DNA of 64,000 bases from Streptomyces bluensis (GCF_014650715.1 NZ_BMVM01000012.1:213623-277622); one strand, 5' to 3'. Positions 16,515 through 25,242 are shown, counted from the stretch's first letter. The notes: generated by a model not told the origin, from the letters alone. Translations and numbers: made by a program.

Positions 16515-17234
16515 ATGAGCATCGCCAGCCCCCTGGCCGGCAAGCATGTAGTCGTCATCGGCGGCACCTCCGGCATCGGCCTCGCCATCGCCGAGCGCGC
16601 CCTGGCGGCCGGGGCCCGGGTCACCGCGGCCAGCCGCAACCCTCAGCGTGCCGCGGGCACCGTGCCCCCCGGCATAGCGACCGAGCAGGCAGACATCACC
16701 TCCGCCGCCTCGATCGAGTCCCTCCTGGATCGTGTCGGCCCCTTCGACCACCTGGCCATGTCGGCGGGCACCACGGCCCTCGGCACCGTGCGGGAGCTGG
16801 ACTCCGGTGCCGCGCGAAAGTTCATGGACACCAAGTTCTGGGGCGCCTACGAGGGGGTGCGAGCCGCGGCCGACCGCATCGCGAAGGACGGCTCCATCGT
16901 GCTGATCGGAGGCATCGCGAGCCGCAAGCACGGTCCGGGACGCCCGATGATGGCCGCGATCAACGCCGCCTTGGAGGCCTTCGGCAAGGCCAACGCCGTC
17001 GATCTGGCCCCGGTGCGGGTCAACGTCATCGCCCCCGGACTGGTCGAGACCCCCGCCTTCGACGACGTCCCGGAGGACGTGCGGACACGGCTGCTCACCC
17101 AGTACATCGCCAGCGTGCCCGTCGCCCGCGTCGGCCTGCCCGAGGACATCGCCTCGACCGCCCTGTTCCTGATGACCAACGGCTACGCCACCGGTTCCGT
17201 GGTCGACGTCGACGGCGGCGTCCAGCTCACCTGA
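16515..17234 (+). CDS. SDR-family oxidoreductase with altered active site
   Basis: A 239-residue Rossmann-fold protein: cofactor loop GGTSGIGLAIA, a base-discriminating Arg in SRNPQR that favours NADP, SAG in place of NNAG, and the C-terminal VDVDGGVQL typical of classical SDRs. At the catalytic site the usual Tyr-x3-Lys is replaced: after GGIASRKHGPG the sequence is RPMMAAINAALEAFGK, with Met and Asn where Tyr and Lys are expected. A divergent SDR group has this Ala-x-Asn pattern, so the protein may be active by another mechanism or act as a binding protein. It is a single gene, with RBS-like GAGAACAGGA upstream. Confidence 0.85.
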   Translation: MSIASPLAGKHVVVIGGTSGIGLAIAERALAAGARVTAASRNPQRAAGTVPPGIATEQADITSAASIESLLDRVGPFDHLAMSAGTTALGTVRELDSGAARKFMDTKFWGAYEGVRAAADRIAKDGSIVLIGGIASRKHGPGRPMMAAINAALEAFGKANAVDLAPVRVNVIAPGLVETPAFDDVPEDVRTRLLTQYIASVPVARVGLPEDIASTALFLMTNGYATGSVVDVDGGVQLT

Positions 17235-17273
17235 CCCGGTTCAGGAGCCCGCTGATCCGGTTCAGGAGCCCTC
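17232..17273. repeat. 21-bp direct duplication covering two convergent stop codons
   Basis: Copy 1 (17232-17252) begins with the TGA of the SDR gene. Copy 2 (17253-17273) contains, on the minus strand, the TGA (17262-17264) of the convergent membrane-protein gene. The copies differ at two positions. Confidence 0.85.
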
Positions 17274-18500
17274 CAGCAGCCCCGTACGGTAGACCGTTCC
17301 CGCGCAGGCGTCGGTCACCGTGGTGGGGATCGACGGTGCGCCGACCGCGGTGGTGTGGGACACCACGACGCTGCCGTCGGCGACGCCGTCCGCGGTCACG
17401 AGCTGGGGCGCCGTGCCGCTGCCCTCGGTGGTGGTGCCGCCGGCGGAGGCGGTGTTGTCGGTGGGCGACGGATCGGGCGACGGACTGGGATCGCTGACGG
17501 TGGGACACGTCTCCGAAGGCACCCAGGCGAACTTCACCACGTACGCCGCGCCCGGTTGCAGCACCATCTGCGTGACCGACAGGGACGGGTCGGGCAGCCC
17601 GGTGACCCCGTCACCCGCCACATGGTCCGCGACGAAGACCTTGGACGAGTCGGCCGCACCCTGGGCGGTCACGCCCACGGTGCCCGCGCCGGTGACCGCA
17701 CAGCTCGTGCCGGAGACGTTGGTCACGCGGAAGCTGCCGTACACCGTGCCGCTGGAGTCGGGGGAGGCCACGCTCGCCGAGGTACCGCCGAGCTCGGCCG
17801 ACGTACAGGCCCGTGTGCTCGCGACCGAGGCGCTGGGCGCGGGCCCGGTGGCACCGCCGCCGGTCGCACCCTCGTCCTGCTCGCTCTTGCCCTTGCCGCC
17901 ACTCTTGCCGTTCTCCTTGGCGGAACCTCCGGAGCCGTCCGGCGCGTCGAAGCCGCTGCTGTGGCCCTTGTCCTGGGCGGCGCCGCCCTGCGCCTGCGAG
18001 GCGTTGCCCACGGTGGACGGGTCGGCGGCGGAGCCCGCGGAGTTCGAGACGTGCACGAAGGCCGGGATCGCCGTGCAGATGAAGAGCGCGGCGGCGGCCA
18101 TGCCGACGACGGCGTGCCGCTTGCGGGCCCGGCGGGCCGGCACCGCGCGCCGCAGGTGCTCCAGGGTGCCGTCCCGCGGCTCGATCTCCTGGACGGCCTG
18201 TTGCAGCATCCTGCGCAGCGCCAGCTCGTCGGACCCGAACCCGTCGGGACCGCCCTCGTCACCCGGGCCGGCTCCCTCGCCGCCCCGGCCCCTGGGACCC
18301 TGACCTTGTGCGTCCGGGCCGTGATTCACAGTTCCGTTCCCAGCGTGCGATGTGTGCTCTTCACGGTCTTCACGGTCGTCACGGCCTTCGCGCTCTTCAT
18401 GAAGCTCATGCAGATCGTACGGTTCGTGCAGTTCGTTCAGTTCGTTCTCTTCGTGCGCCTCACGCCTGTCCCGCGGTGCGCGCCCGTCGTACCCACTCAT
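17262..18500 (-). CDS. Putative membrane partner (anti-sigma-like) of the adjacent ECF sigma factor
   Basis: A 412-residue protein. Residues ~10-50 are an extremely charged repeat of His, Glu, Leu, Asp and Arg (ELNELHEPYDLHELHEER). Residues ~95-130 resemble a short cytoplasmic anti-sigma helix region (LALRRMLQQAVQEIEPRDG), followed by one membrane helix (AVVGMAAAALFICTAIPAF). A Gly/Ser/Lys linker then leads to an extracytoplasmic domain with paired cysteines. The start ATG overlaps the sigma factor's TGA (ATGA), so the two are translationally coupled. I infer control of that sigma factor; no zinc-anti-sigma HxxxCxxC motif is visible, so this rests on context. Confidence 0.7.
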   Translation of the reverse strand: MSGYDGRAPRDRREAHEENELNELHEPYDLHELHEEREGRDDREDREEHTSHAGNGTVNHGPDAQGQGPRGRGGEGAGPGDEGGPDGFGSDELALRRMLQQAVQEIEPRDGTLEHLRRAVPARRARKRHAVVGMAAAALFICTAIPAFVHVSNSAGSAADPSTVGNASQAQGGAAQDKGHSSGFDAPDGSGGSAKENGKSGGKGKSEQDEGATGGGATGPAPSASVASTRACTSAELGGTSASVASPDSSGTVYGSFRVTNVSGTSCAVTGAGTVGVTAQGAADSSKVFVADHVAGDGVTGLPDPSLSVTQMVLQPGAAYVVKFAWVPSETCPTVSDPSPSPDPSPTDNTASAGGTTTEGSGTAPQLVTADGVADGSVVVSHTTAVGAPSIPTTVTDACAGTVYRTGLLEGS

Positions 18501-19183
18501 GCCGGTGCCCCCATGGCGACCCGGAGGGCCGCTATGCCGCGCGAACCGTACGCCTTGACCGAGCCCAGCGAGATGCCGAGCGTCTCGGCGACCTGCGCCT
18601 CGGTCATGTCCGCGAAGTAGCGCAGGACGAGAACCTCGCGCTGCCGCCGCTGGAGCCCCTTCATCGCCTTGATCAGCGAGTCGCGCTCCAGCTGGTCGTA
18701 CGCGCCCTCCTCCGCGCTCGCCATGTCCGGCATCGGCTTGGTCAGCAGCTTCAGACCGAGGATGCGGCGGCGCAGGGCCGAGCGCGACAGGTTGACGACG
18801 GTCTGGCGCAGGTACGCCAGCGTCTTCTCCGGATCGCGCACCCGCTTGCGCGCGGAGTGCACGCGGATGAAGGCCTCCTGGACGACGTCCTCGCAGGACG
18901 CGGTGTCGTCGAGGAGGAGCGCCGCGAGACCGAGCAGCGACCGGTAGTGGGCGCGGTAGGTCTCGGTGAGATGGTCGACGGTGGTACCCGCCGCCGCGGT
19001 CGCCGTGGTGTCCTCGGCGCCGTCGCGCTGGTTCGGTATGCGGGCGGGCCGCGCTGCGGGCATGGGGGCGATCACCGGCATGCCGCCGGGCGCGCCGGAC
19101 ATGCGGGGACGGGCGGCCTTACGAGGGGGCCGCAGAGCCGCGCCCCTCGCCTGTACCGCGGTGAAGTCGAGTACCTCTGCCAC
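18497..19183 (-). CDS. ECF RNA polymerase sigma factor (sigma-70 family)
   Basis: A 228-residue protein. An Ala/Pro/Arg-rich leader of ~65 residues precedes region 2 (YRAHYRSLLGLAALLLDDTASCEDVVQEAFIRV), a linker and region 4 (LQRRQREVLVLRYFADMTEAQVAETLGISLGSVKAYGSRGI). It directs RNA polymerase to a dedicated promoter set; the regulon is unknown. It is coupled to the downstream membrane protein through an ATGA overlap, the usual sign of a sigma/anti-sigma pair sensing an envelope signal. Start is GTG at 19183; the leader is long for the family, so a later start is possible. Confidence 0.88.
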   Translation of the reverse strand: MAEVLDFTAVQARGAALRPPRKAARPRMSGAPGGMPVIAPMPAARPARIPNQRDGAEDTTATAAAGTTVDHLTETYRAHYRSLLGLAALLLDDTASCEDVVQEAFIRVHSARKRVRDPEKTLAYLRQTVVNLSRSALRRRILGLKLLTKPMPDMASAEEGAYDQLERDSLIKAMKGLQRRQREVLVLRYFADMTEAQVAETLGISLGSVKAYGSRGIAALRVAMGAPA

Positions 19184-19463
19184 GCCTGTTGGACACGTGT
19201 CCCCCCATGAGGGTTGTACGCGACGGCCGTCACGTTTGTGTCAGGCCGCAGCCGCACCTCCGCCGACGCGTCCGACGGTCTGTCCGACGGCGCGTCGGAC
19301 CGCGTGTCACATCCCCGCATGCGTACCAGCTCTTCCCATCCCCTGTGCCCATGTGTCATGGCGTCCCCCCGAAGGGCGTCCGCAAAGACGCTCCCCGCCC
19401 TCCGCGCGGTTGCGGAGAACGGGGAGAAAATCTTCGAACGCCTGAGCGCCTGAAGCAAGTGGC

Positions 19464-20540
19464 TTACGAGGCGCCGAGCTCGCCCGCCACCAGCTCCGCG
19501 ATCTGGGCCGTGTTCAGGGCGGAGCCCTTGCGCAGGTTGTCGCCGCAGACGAACAGTTCGAGGGCCGTGGGGTCGTCCAGGGCCCGGCGGACGCGGCCCA
19601 CCCAGGTGGGGTCGGTGCCCACCGCGTCGGCGGGGGTCGGGAACTCGCCGGCCTCCGGGTTGTCGAAGAGGACGACGCCGGGGGCGGTGGCGAGGATCTC
19701 ACGCGCCTTGTCGACGGTGACCTCGCCCTCGAAGCGGGCGTGGACGGTCAGCGAGTGCGTCGTCACCACCGGCACCCGCACACACGTCACGGCGACCGGC
19801 AGCTCGGGCAGCCCGAGGATCTTGCGGGACTCGTCCCGTACCTTCATCTCCTCCGAGGACCAGCCGTCCTCGCGGAGCGAACCGGCCCAGGGGACGACGT
19901 TCAGGGCGACCGGCTCCGGGAACGGACCCGTGTCGTCACCCACGGCCCGCCGTACGTCACCGGGGTGCGTCCCCAGCTCCGTACCGGCGACCAGCGACAC
20001 CTGCCTCCGCAGCGTCTCGACGCCCTCCCGCCCCGCGCCGCTGACCGCCTGGTACGACGAGACCACGAGTTCGCGCAGCCCGAACTCGGCGTGCAGCGCG
20101 CCCAGCGCCACGATCATGGAGAGTGTCGTGCAGTTGGGGTTGGCGATGATCCCGCGGCGCCGCAGCCGGACGGCGTGCGGATTGACCTCCGGCACCACCA
20201 GCGGCACCTCGGGGTCCATCCGGAAGGCGCCCGAGTTGTCCACGACGACCGTGCCCTTGGCCGCGGCGATGGGCGCCCACCGCGCGGAGACCTCGTCCGG
20301 TACGTCGAACATGGCGACGTCGACCCCGTCGAAGGCCTCCTCCGTCAGGGCCACCACCTCGACCTCCTCACCGCGCACGGCCAGCTTGCGGCCGGCGGAG
20401 CGCGGCGAGGCGATCAGACGGATCTCGCCCCAGATGTCCGCATGCTGGGACAGGATCTGGAGCATGACCGTGCCGACGGCCCCGGTCGCTCCGACGACCG
20501 CGAGTGTCGGCCTGCCGGTTCGCCCGGCATCCTCGGTCAT
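19464..20540 (-). CDS. asd: Aspartate-semialdehyde dehydrogenase
   Basis: A 358-residue enzyme that reduces aspartyl phosphate with NADPH to aspartate semialdehyde, the branch point to lysine, diaminopimelate, methionine and threonine. Seen are the NADP loop VVGATGAVGTVMLQIL, phosphate-binding SPRSAG, VDNSGAFRMDPEVPLVVPEVN, the catalytic Cys137 in ANPNCTT and substrate residues in SSYQAVSGAG. Full length for the family. Its ATG shares one base with the stop of the aspartate kinase gene, so the two form an operon for consecutive steps. Confidence 0.97.
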   Translation of the reverse strand: MTEDAGRTGRPTLAVVGATGAVGTVMLQILSQHADIWGEIRLIASPRSAGRKLAVRGEEVEVVALTEEAFDGVDVAMFDVPDEVSARWAPIAAAKGTVVVDNSGAFRMDPEVPLVVPEVNPHAVRLRRRGIIANPNCTTLSMIVALGALHAEFGLRELVVSSYQAVSGAGREGVETLRRQVSLVAGTELGTHPGDVRRAVGDDTGPFPEPVALNVVPWAGSLREDGWSSEEMKVRDESRKILGLPELPVAVTCVRVPVVTTHSLTVHARFEGEVTVDKAREILATAPGVVLFDNPEAGEFPTPADAVGTDPTWVGRVRRALDDPTALELFVCGDNLRKGSALNTAQIAELVAGELGAS

Positions 20541-21061
20541 CAGCGGCCGGTGCCTCCGTACACGACGGCTTCGTCGCTCTCCGAGTCGAGCCCGAAGGCG
20601 GAGTGCACGGCGCGCACTGCCTCGGGGACGTCGTCGGCGCGGGTGACCACCGAGATACGGATCTCGGAGGTCGAGATCAGCTCGATGTTCACGCCGGCGT
20701 CGGACAGCGCCTCGAAGAAGGAGGCCGTGACGCCCGGGTTGGTCTTCATGCCGGCGCCGACCAGCGAGATCTTGCCGATCTGGTCGTCGTAGCGCAGCGA
20801 GTCGAAGCCGATCGCGGCCTTCGCCTTCTCCAGGGAGCCGATCGCCTTGTGGCCGTCGGTCTTCGGCAGCGTGAACGAGATGTCCGTGAGGCCCGTCGAC
20901 GCGGCCGACACGTTCTGCACGACCATGTCGATGTTGAGTTGGGCGTCGGCGATGGCGCGGAAGATCGCGGCGGCCTCGCCCGGCTTGTCCGGCACGCCGA
21001 CGACCGTCACCTTGGCCTCGGAGGTGTCGTGAGCGACACCGGAGATGATGGCCTGCTCCAC
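20540..21061 (-). other. Internal start giving the aspartate kinase beta subunit
   Basis: Within ask, GTG at 21061 is preceded by AAGGGGAACAGAAG and opens VEQAIISGVAHD, the position where actinobacterial aspartate kinases such as LysC of Corynebacterium re-initiate. The product (173 residues) would consist of the two ACT domains and form an alpha2beta2 enzyme. Inferred from position and the Shine-Dalgarno-like box. Confidence 0.6.
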
Positions 21062-21829
21062 CTTCTGTTCCCCTTGCTGCTGCTTTCGTACGAGTGGCTC
21101 ACTGCTGACCCACGTGCCCTGCAGCCCGCTGAAGGACGAGCGGACGTGGATCGGGATGTTGTAGCGGCGGGCGTACTCCACGCAGCGGTGGAGCAGCACC
21201 TTGGAGCCGGACGCCGCCAGCTCCAGCATGTCCTCGAAGGAGATCCAGTCGATCTTACGGGCCTTCTTCACGACCCGCGGGTCGGCGGTGAAGACACCGT
21301 CGACGTCCGTGTAGATCTCACAGACCTCGGCGTCGAGGGCCGCGGCCAGCGCGACGGCCGTCGTGTCGGAGCCACCACGGCCGAGGGTCGTGATGTCCTT
21401 CTTGTCCTGGCTGACGCCCTGGAACCCGGCGACGATCGCGATGTTGCCCTCGTCCAGCGCGGTCCGGATACGGCCCGGTGTGACGTCGATGATCCGGGCT
21501 TTGTTGTGGACCGAGTCGGTGATGACGCCTGCCTGGCTGCCGGTGAAGGACTGGGCCTCGTGGCCCAGGTTCTTGATCGCCATGGCCAGCAGGGCCATCG
21601 AGATCCGCTCTCCGGCGGTCAGCAGCATGTCGAACTCACGGCCGGTAGGCATCGGCGATACCTGTTCGGCGAGATCGATCAGCTCGTCCGTCGTGTCGCC
21701 CATCGCGGAAACGACCACGACCACCTGGTGGCCGTTCTTCTTCGCTTCCACGATCCGCTTGGCGACGCGCTTGATGCCCTCGGCATCGGCTACGGAGGAG
21801 CCTCCGTACTTCTGCACGACAAGGCCCAC
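20540..21829 (-). CDS. ask: Aspartate kinase
   Basis: A 429-residue enzyme phosphorylating aspartate, the first committed step of the aspartate family. The N-terminal kinase domain has VQKYGGSSVAD, VVVVSAMGDTTDEL, a GERIS motif and EIYTDVDGVFTADPR; two C-terminal ACT domains (VTVVGVPDKPGEAAAIF, ISLVGAGMKTNPGV) bind feedback effectors, usually lysine plus threonine in actinobacteria. GTG at 21829 is the start, with GAGGAGCG close upstream. An in-frame GTG at 21061 behind AAGGGGAA would give the separate beta subunit known from this family. It is co-transcribed with asd. Confidence 0.97.
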   Translation of the reverse strand: MGLVVQKYGGSSVADAEGIKRVAKRIVEAKKNGHQVVVVVSAMGDTTDELIDLAEQVSPMPTGREFDMLLTAGERISMALLAMAIKNLGHEAQSFTGSQAGVITDSVHNKARIIDVTPGRIRTALDEGNIAIVAGFQGVSQDKKDITTLGRGGSDTTAVALAAALDAEVCEIYTDVDGVFTADPRVVKKARKIDWISFEDMLELAASGSKVLLHRCVEYARRYNIPIHVRSSFSGLQGTWVSSEPLVRKQQQGEQKVEQAIISGVAHDTSEAKVTVVGVPDKPGEAAAIFRAIADAQLNIDMVVQNVSAASTGLTDISFTLPKTDGHKAIGSLEKAKAAIGFDSLRYDDQIGKISLVGAGMKTNPGVTASFFEALSDAGVNIELISTSEIRISVVTRADDVPEAVRAVHSAFGLDSESDEAVVYGGTGR

Positions 21830-22205
21830 GTGCGCTCCTCGCTCATCCGTCTCGGTCCGCACATACACACGTACTGCGGTCGGCTCAGTCTATCGAGCGG
21901 CCGAATATCCCTTCCTGGGTATCGCATGGTGAGATGTCCCGCTCACGCTGTGATCATCCCGGATTTCTCCCGGCGTCCGCAGTCGCGTCCGCCGGATTTC
22001 ACTCGGAGAGCTCCGGCCGCTCCGGTCCGGTACCTGCCCAGGACCGTGCACCCCACTCAAAAAAGTGCCCTGAGTCACATCCGGCGTGGCTCGGTGTTCG
22101 TCCCGCACGTCGACGGCGCTGCTCGGAGTGACGGGGAGCCGAGTGCGGGCGGAGTGCGGGCGGAGGTATTGATCACGCCCACCCGGCCGGGCAGGATCCC
22201 GGGCT
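21830..22205. promoter_or_regulatory. Divergent intergenic region between ask and the TauE gene
   Basis: About 375 bases with lower GC than the flanks. On the minus strand a TAGACT hexamer (21886-21891) could be the -10 of the ask-asd operon; no clear -35 is seen. The part nearest the TauE gene has a direct repeat GAGTGCGGGCGGA (two copies near 22140-22165). No gene or strong hairpin is visible. Confidence 0.4.
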
Positions 22206-22940
22206 GTGACGGACGGGTGGGTGGGCCAACTGGTGCTGGCCGGGATCGTGTTGCTCGGTTCCTCGGTGCAGTGGCTCACCGGCATGGGCTTCGCGCTCGT
22301 CGCCGTGCCCGCTCTCGTGCTCGTGCTGGGCCCCGCCGAGGGGGTCGTCCTCGCGAACTGCGCCGCCGGGATCATCAGTGCCGTCGGGCTTGCCGACGGG
22401 TGGCGCCGGGTACGGCTCGCCGCCATGGTGCCGCTGTGCGTCGCGGCGGTGTGCACGGTGCCGGCCGGGACGTGGGTGGCGCGGCGGTTGTCCGAGCCCG
22501 CGCTGATGACGGCCATGGGGGTGCTCGTCACCGTTGCCGTCGTGTTCGTGATGCGGGGCGCACGCATAACCGCCCTGCGCGGCGGCGGAGGAGCCCTCGT
22601 CGCCGGAGGCGTGGGCGGGTTCATGAACTCCGCGGCCGGAGTCGGCGGGCCGCCCGTCTCCCTCTACGGCCTCAACGCCGGGTGGACCATGCGGGAGTTC
22701 GTGCCGAACGCCCAGTTCTACGGGGTCCTCGTCAACGCCGTGTCCGTCGCGTCGAACGGGCTGCCCCGGCTCGCCGCACCCGTCTGGGGCCTCGCCGCCG
22801 GTGCCATGGCCGTGGGCGCCCTGATGGGGAGGGCGCTCGCCGGGCGCGTACCGGAGGAGCGGGCACGGCTCCTCGTACTGCTGCTCGCGCTGGGCGGAGG
22901 ATTGAGCACGCTGGGGAAAGGGGTTGCCGGGCTGGGGTGA
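22206..22940 (+). CDS. TauE/SafE-family membrane permease
   Basis: A 244-residue protein from GTG with about eight hydrophobic segments. The two glycine-rich half-repeats of the TauE/SafE family are visible (GSSVQWLTGMGFALVAVPALV and GGFMNSAAGVGGPPVSLYGL). Family members move sulfite, sulfonates or other small organic anions; direction and substrate here are unknown. The BtrH-like gene starts 30 bases after its stop on the same strand, so the two may be co-transcribed, though no functional link is obvious. Confidence 0.85.
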   Translation: MTDGWVGQLVLAGIVLLGSSVQWLTGMGFALVAVPALVLVLGPAEGVVLANCAAGIISAVGLADGWRRVRLAAMVPLCVAAVCTVPAGTWVARRLSEPALMTAMGVLVTVAVVFVMRGARITALRGGGGALVAGGVGGFMNSAAGVGGPPVSLYGLNAGWTMREFVPNAQFYGVLVNAVSVASNGLPRLAAPVWGLAAGAMAVGALMGRALAGRVPEERARLLVLLLALGGGLSTLGKGVAGLG

Positions 22941-22969
22941 CCCGTCCGTCCAGGCAGGGAGAGCATGGC

Positions 22970-23983
22970 ATGACCACGGTGAGAGACATCGATGCCAGCG
23001 GTGCGCAGCACTGCGAGACGACAGCTCTGGGGGTGCTGCTGCGGCACCAGGGACTCGATCTGTCCGAGCCCATGATCTTCGGGCTCGGCTCCGGTCTGTC
23101 CTTCGTCTACTGGGACAGCAAGAACATGGGCTTCCCCTTCCTCGGGGGACGGGTCAAGCCGTTCGACCTCACCAGAAACCTGGCCACCGGACTCGGGCTG
23201 GACCTGGTGGTCCAGGAGACCACCTCGCCCCGCCGGGCATGGGAGAACGTGGTGGCCCCCATCGACGCCGGCCACCCCGTAGGACTCCAGCTCGACAGCT
23301 ACCACCTGGACTACTTCACCTCGAAGGTGCACTTCGGCGGTCATGTCGTCGCCCTGTACGGCTATGACGACCACGACGCCCACCTGGTGGACACCGAACA
23401 GCAGGGTGGAGCGGTGTCCACCAGCCTGACCAGCCTCGCTCGGGCCAGGGCCGCGCGCGGCCCGATGACCGCCAGGCACCGGTCCTTCACCCTCACCGCT
23501 CCGAGGAACCGGCCCTCCCCGCAGAGCCGGATCATCCCCGCCATCACCGCCTGCGCCGACGCCTTCCTCAACCCACCCATCGCCAATCTCGGCCACCGGG
23601 GCATCGAGAAGGCGGGCAGACTGGTGCGCACCTGGCTCCAGCGCACGGACGACCCGCAGCGGGACCTGCCGCAGGCCGCCCTCTTGATGGAGAAGGCCGG
23701 CACCGGCGGCGCCCTGTTCCGCAACCTCTACCGCGACTTCCTCGCCGAATGCACCCAACTGCTCGACAGCAGCCATCTGCGCACCGGGCACAGGTTGTAC
23801 GCCGAGGCAGCCACCCTGTGGACGGAAGCCGCAGCGTTGATCACGGAGGCCGGTGAATCGGGCGACGCGCAGTGCCTCGTACGCGCGGGAACCGTCCTCT
23901 GCGATCTTTCCCGCACAGAGCGCGAGGCCATGCAGGCGCTGAGCCGCCTGGGCGGCGAAGCCCCCAGTGCGCTCCAGCCCTGA
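22970..23983 (+). CDS. BtrH-like protein (BtrH N-terminal and DUF4872-type domains)
   Basis: A 337-residue protein. The first half resembles the N-terminal domain of BtrH, the butirosin acyltransferase, which is a cysteine-protease-like fold: the possible nucleophile is Cys in AQHCETTALGVLLRHQG, followed by FGLGSGLSFVYW, VGLQLDSYHLDYF, the His in HFGGHVVALYGYDD and an Asp in VDTEQQG. The second half is helical (PPIANLGHRGIEKAG, RTWLQRTDDPQRDLPQAALLMEKAGTGG) as in DUF4872. In BtrH this fold moves an acyl group from a carrier protein to an aminoglycoside. Here no carrier protein or pathway genes are near, so the substrate is unknown. Start ATG has GGGAGAG upstream. Confidence 0.75.
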   Translation: MTTVRDIDASGAQHCETTALGVLLRHQGLDLSEPMIFGLGSGLSFVYWDSKNMGFPFLGGRVKPFDLTRNLATGLGLDLVVQETTSPRRAWENVVAPIDAGHPVGLQLDSYHLDYFTSKVHFGGHVVALYGYDDHDAHLVDTEQQGGAVSTSLTSLARARAARGPMTARHRSFTLTAPRNRPSPQSRIIPAITACADAFLNPPIANLGHRGIEKAGRLVRTWLQRTDDPQRDLPQAALLMEKAGTGGALFRNLYRDFLAECTQLLDSSHLRTGHRLYAEAATLWTEAAALITEAGESGDAQCLVRAGTVLCDLSRTEREAMQALSRLGGEAPSALQP

Positions 23984-23990
23984 CCGTGAG

Positions 23991-24650
23991 CTACTTGACC
24001 TTGCGCAGTCCCAGCGGGCCCGCGATCTCCTCCGCCATCACCCTGCCGGCCTCGAACTCAAGCGTCTCGTCGCCGATGTCGTGGTCGGTGTCCAGGCCGT
24101 CCAGTTCCGCCAGCGGCTGGTTGAGCCTGACGTGGGCCACCAGGGACTGGAGGGCGCGGAGTGTCGCCGACGCCGTCGAGCCCCAGTTGGAGAAGTACGA
24201 GAACTGCCACCACCACAGGGCCTCCGTCGTACGGCCCGAGCGGTAGTGGGCCATGCCGTGGCGGAGGTCGGTGATGACATCGGCGATGTCGTCGGAGATA
24301 CGGGCCGGGACCGGCGCCTTCCTGGGCTCGTACGGGTCGAAGACCTCGGAGTAGACGTCGACCGGGTCCAGCAGACGGGCCAGGTTCTCGCGGAGCTCGT
24401 CCACGTCCGGCTCCGGGCCCAGGTCCGGCTCGTACCGCTCCTCCGGCACGATGTCCTCGTGCGCGCCGAGACGACCGCCGGCCAGCATGAGCTGGGAGAC
24501 CTCCAGCAGGAGGAAGGGGATCGCCGATTCCGGCTCGTCGCCCTTCGCCACCTCCATCACGGCGACGAGGAAGCTTTCTACCTGGTCGGCGATCTGGACC
24601 GCGAAGTCGTCCGGGTCCTGGTTGGTCGCGTGCAGCGTGGCGTCAGACAT
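23991..24650 (-). CDS. DUF5063 domain protein
   Basis: A 219-residue acidic, mostly helical soluble protein (DPDDFAVQIADQVESFLVAVMEVAKG, LRHGMAHYRSGRTTEALWWWQFSYFSNWG). I recognise it as the DUF5063 protein that accompanies recR in Streptomyces. Function is unknown. Its ATG lies inside the 3' end of recR (8-base overlap), so it is translated from the recR transcript, which hints at a role near DNA repair without proving one. It ends convergently with the BtrH-like gene. Confidence 0.8.
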   Translation of the reverse strand: MSDATLHATNQDPDDFAVQIADQVESFLVAVMEVAKGDEPESAIPFLLLEVSQLMLAGGRLGAHEDIVPEERYEPDLGPEPDVDELRENLARLLDPVDVYSEVFDPYEPRKAPVPARISDDIADVITDLRHGMAHYRSGRTTEALWWWQFSYFSNWGSTASATLRALQSLVAHVRLNQPLAELDGLDTDHDIGDETLEFEAGRVMAEEIAGPLGLRKVK

Positions 24651-25242
24651 CTAGGAGTCGTCTCCCCTCGAAGGCGCGGCCGAGGGTCACCTCGTCCGCG
24701 TATTCCAGGTCGCCGCCCACCGGGAGGCCGCTGGCCAGGCGGGTGACCTTGAGGCCCATGGGTTTGATCATGCGGGCGAGGTACGTGGCGGTGGCCTCGC
24801 CCTCCAGATTCGGGTCCGTGGCCAGGATGAGCTCCGTGACCGTACCGTCGGCCAGCCGGGCCAGCAGCTCCCTGATCCGCAGGTCGTCGGGGCCGACTCC
24901 CTCGATGGGGCTGATCGCTCCGCCGAGCACGTGGTAGCGGCCGCGGAACTCACGGGTGCGCTCGATCGCGACCACGTCCTTGGGCTCCTCCACGACACAG
25001 ATCACCGCGGGGTCGCGGCGCGTGTCGCGGCAGATGCCGCACAGCTCCTCCTGCGCCACGTTGCCGCACGTCGCGCAGAAACGGACCTTGGCCTTGACCT
25101 CCATGAGGGCCTGCGCGAGACGGCGGACGTCGGTCGGTTCGGCCTGGAGGATGTGGAAGGCGATCCGCTGCGCGCTCTTGGGACCGACGCCGGGGAGCCT
25201 CCCCAGTTCGTCGATGAGGTCCTGGACCACGCCTTCGTACAA
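24643..25242 (-). CDS. recR: Recombination mediator RecR
   Basis: A 199-residue protein of normal length. Seen in order: helix-hairpin-helix LGRLPGVGPKSAQRIAFHIL, the zinc finger CATCGNVAQEELCGIC, and the Toprim region (VICVVEEPKDVVAIERT and ATDPNLEGEATATYLAR). RecR works with RecO, and RecF at gaps, to load RecA on single-stranded DNA. It lies downstream of ybaB on the same strand, the common bacterial arrangement, and overlaps the DUF5063 gene by 8 bases. Confidence 0.97.
   Translation of the reverse strand: MYEGVVQDLIDELGRLPGVGPKSAQRIAFHILQAEPTDVRRLAQALMEVKAKVRFCATCGNVAQEELCGICRDTRRDPAVICVVEEPKDVVAIERTREFRGRYHVLGGAISPIEGVGPDDLRIRELLARLADGTVTELILATDPNLEGEATATYLARMIKPMGLKVTRLASGLPVGGDLEYADEVTLGRAFEGRRLLDV

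Noticed and set aside
20504..23983. Very long plus-strand frame (1159 codons) across asd, ask and the TauE gene
   Set aside because: Runs through opposite-strand core genes and only its last third coincides with the real BtrH-like gene, which has its own start at 22970.
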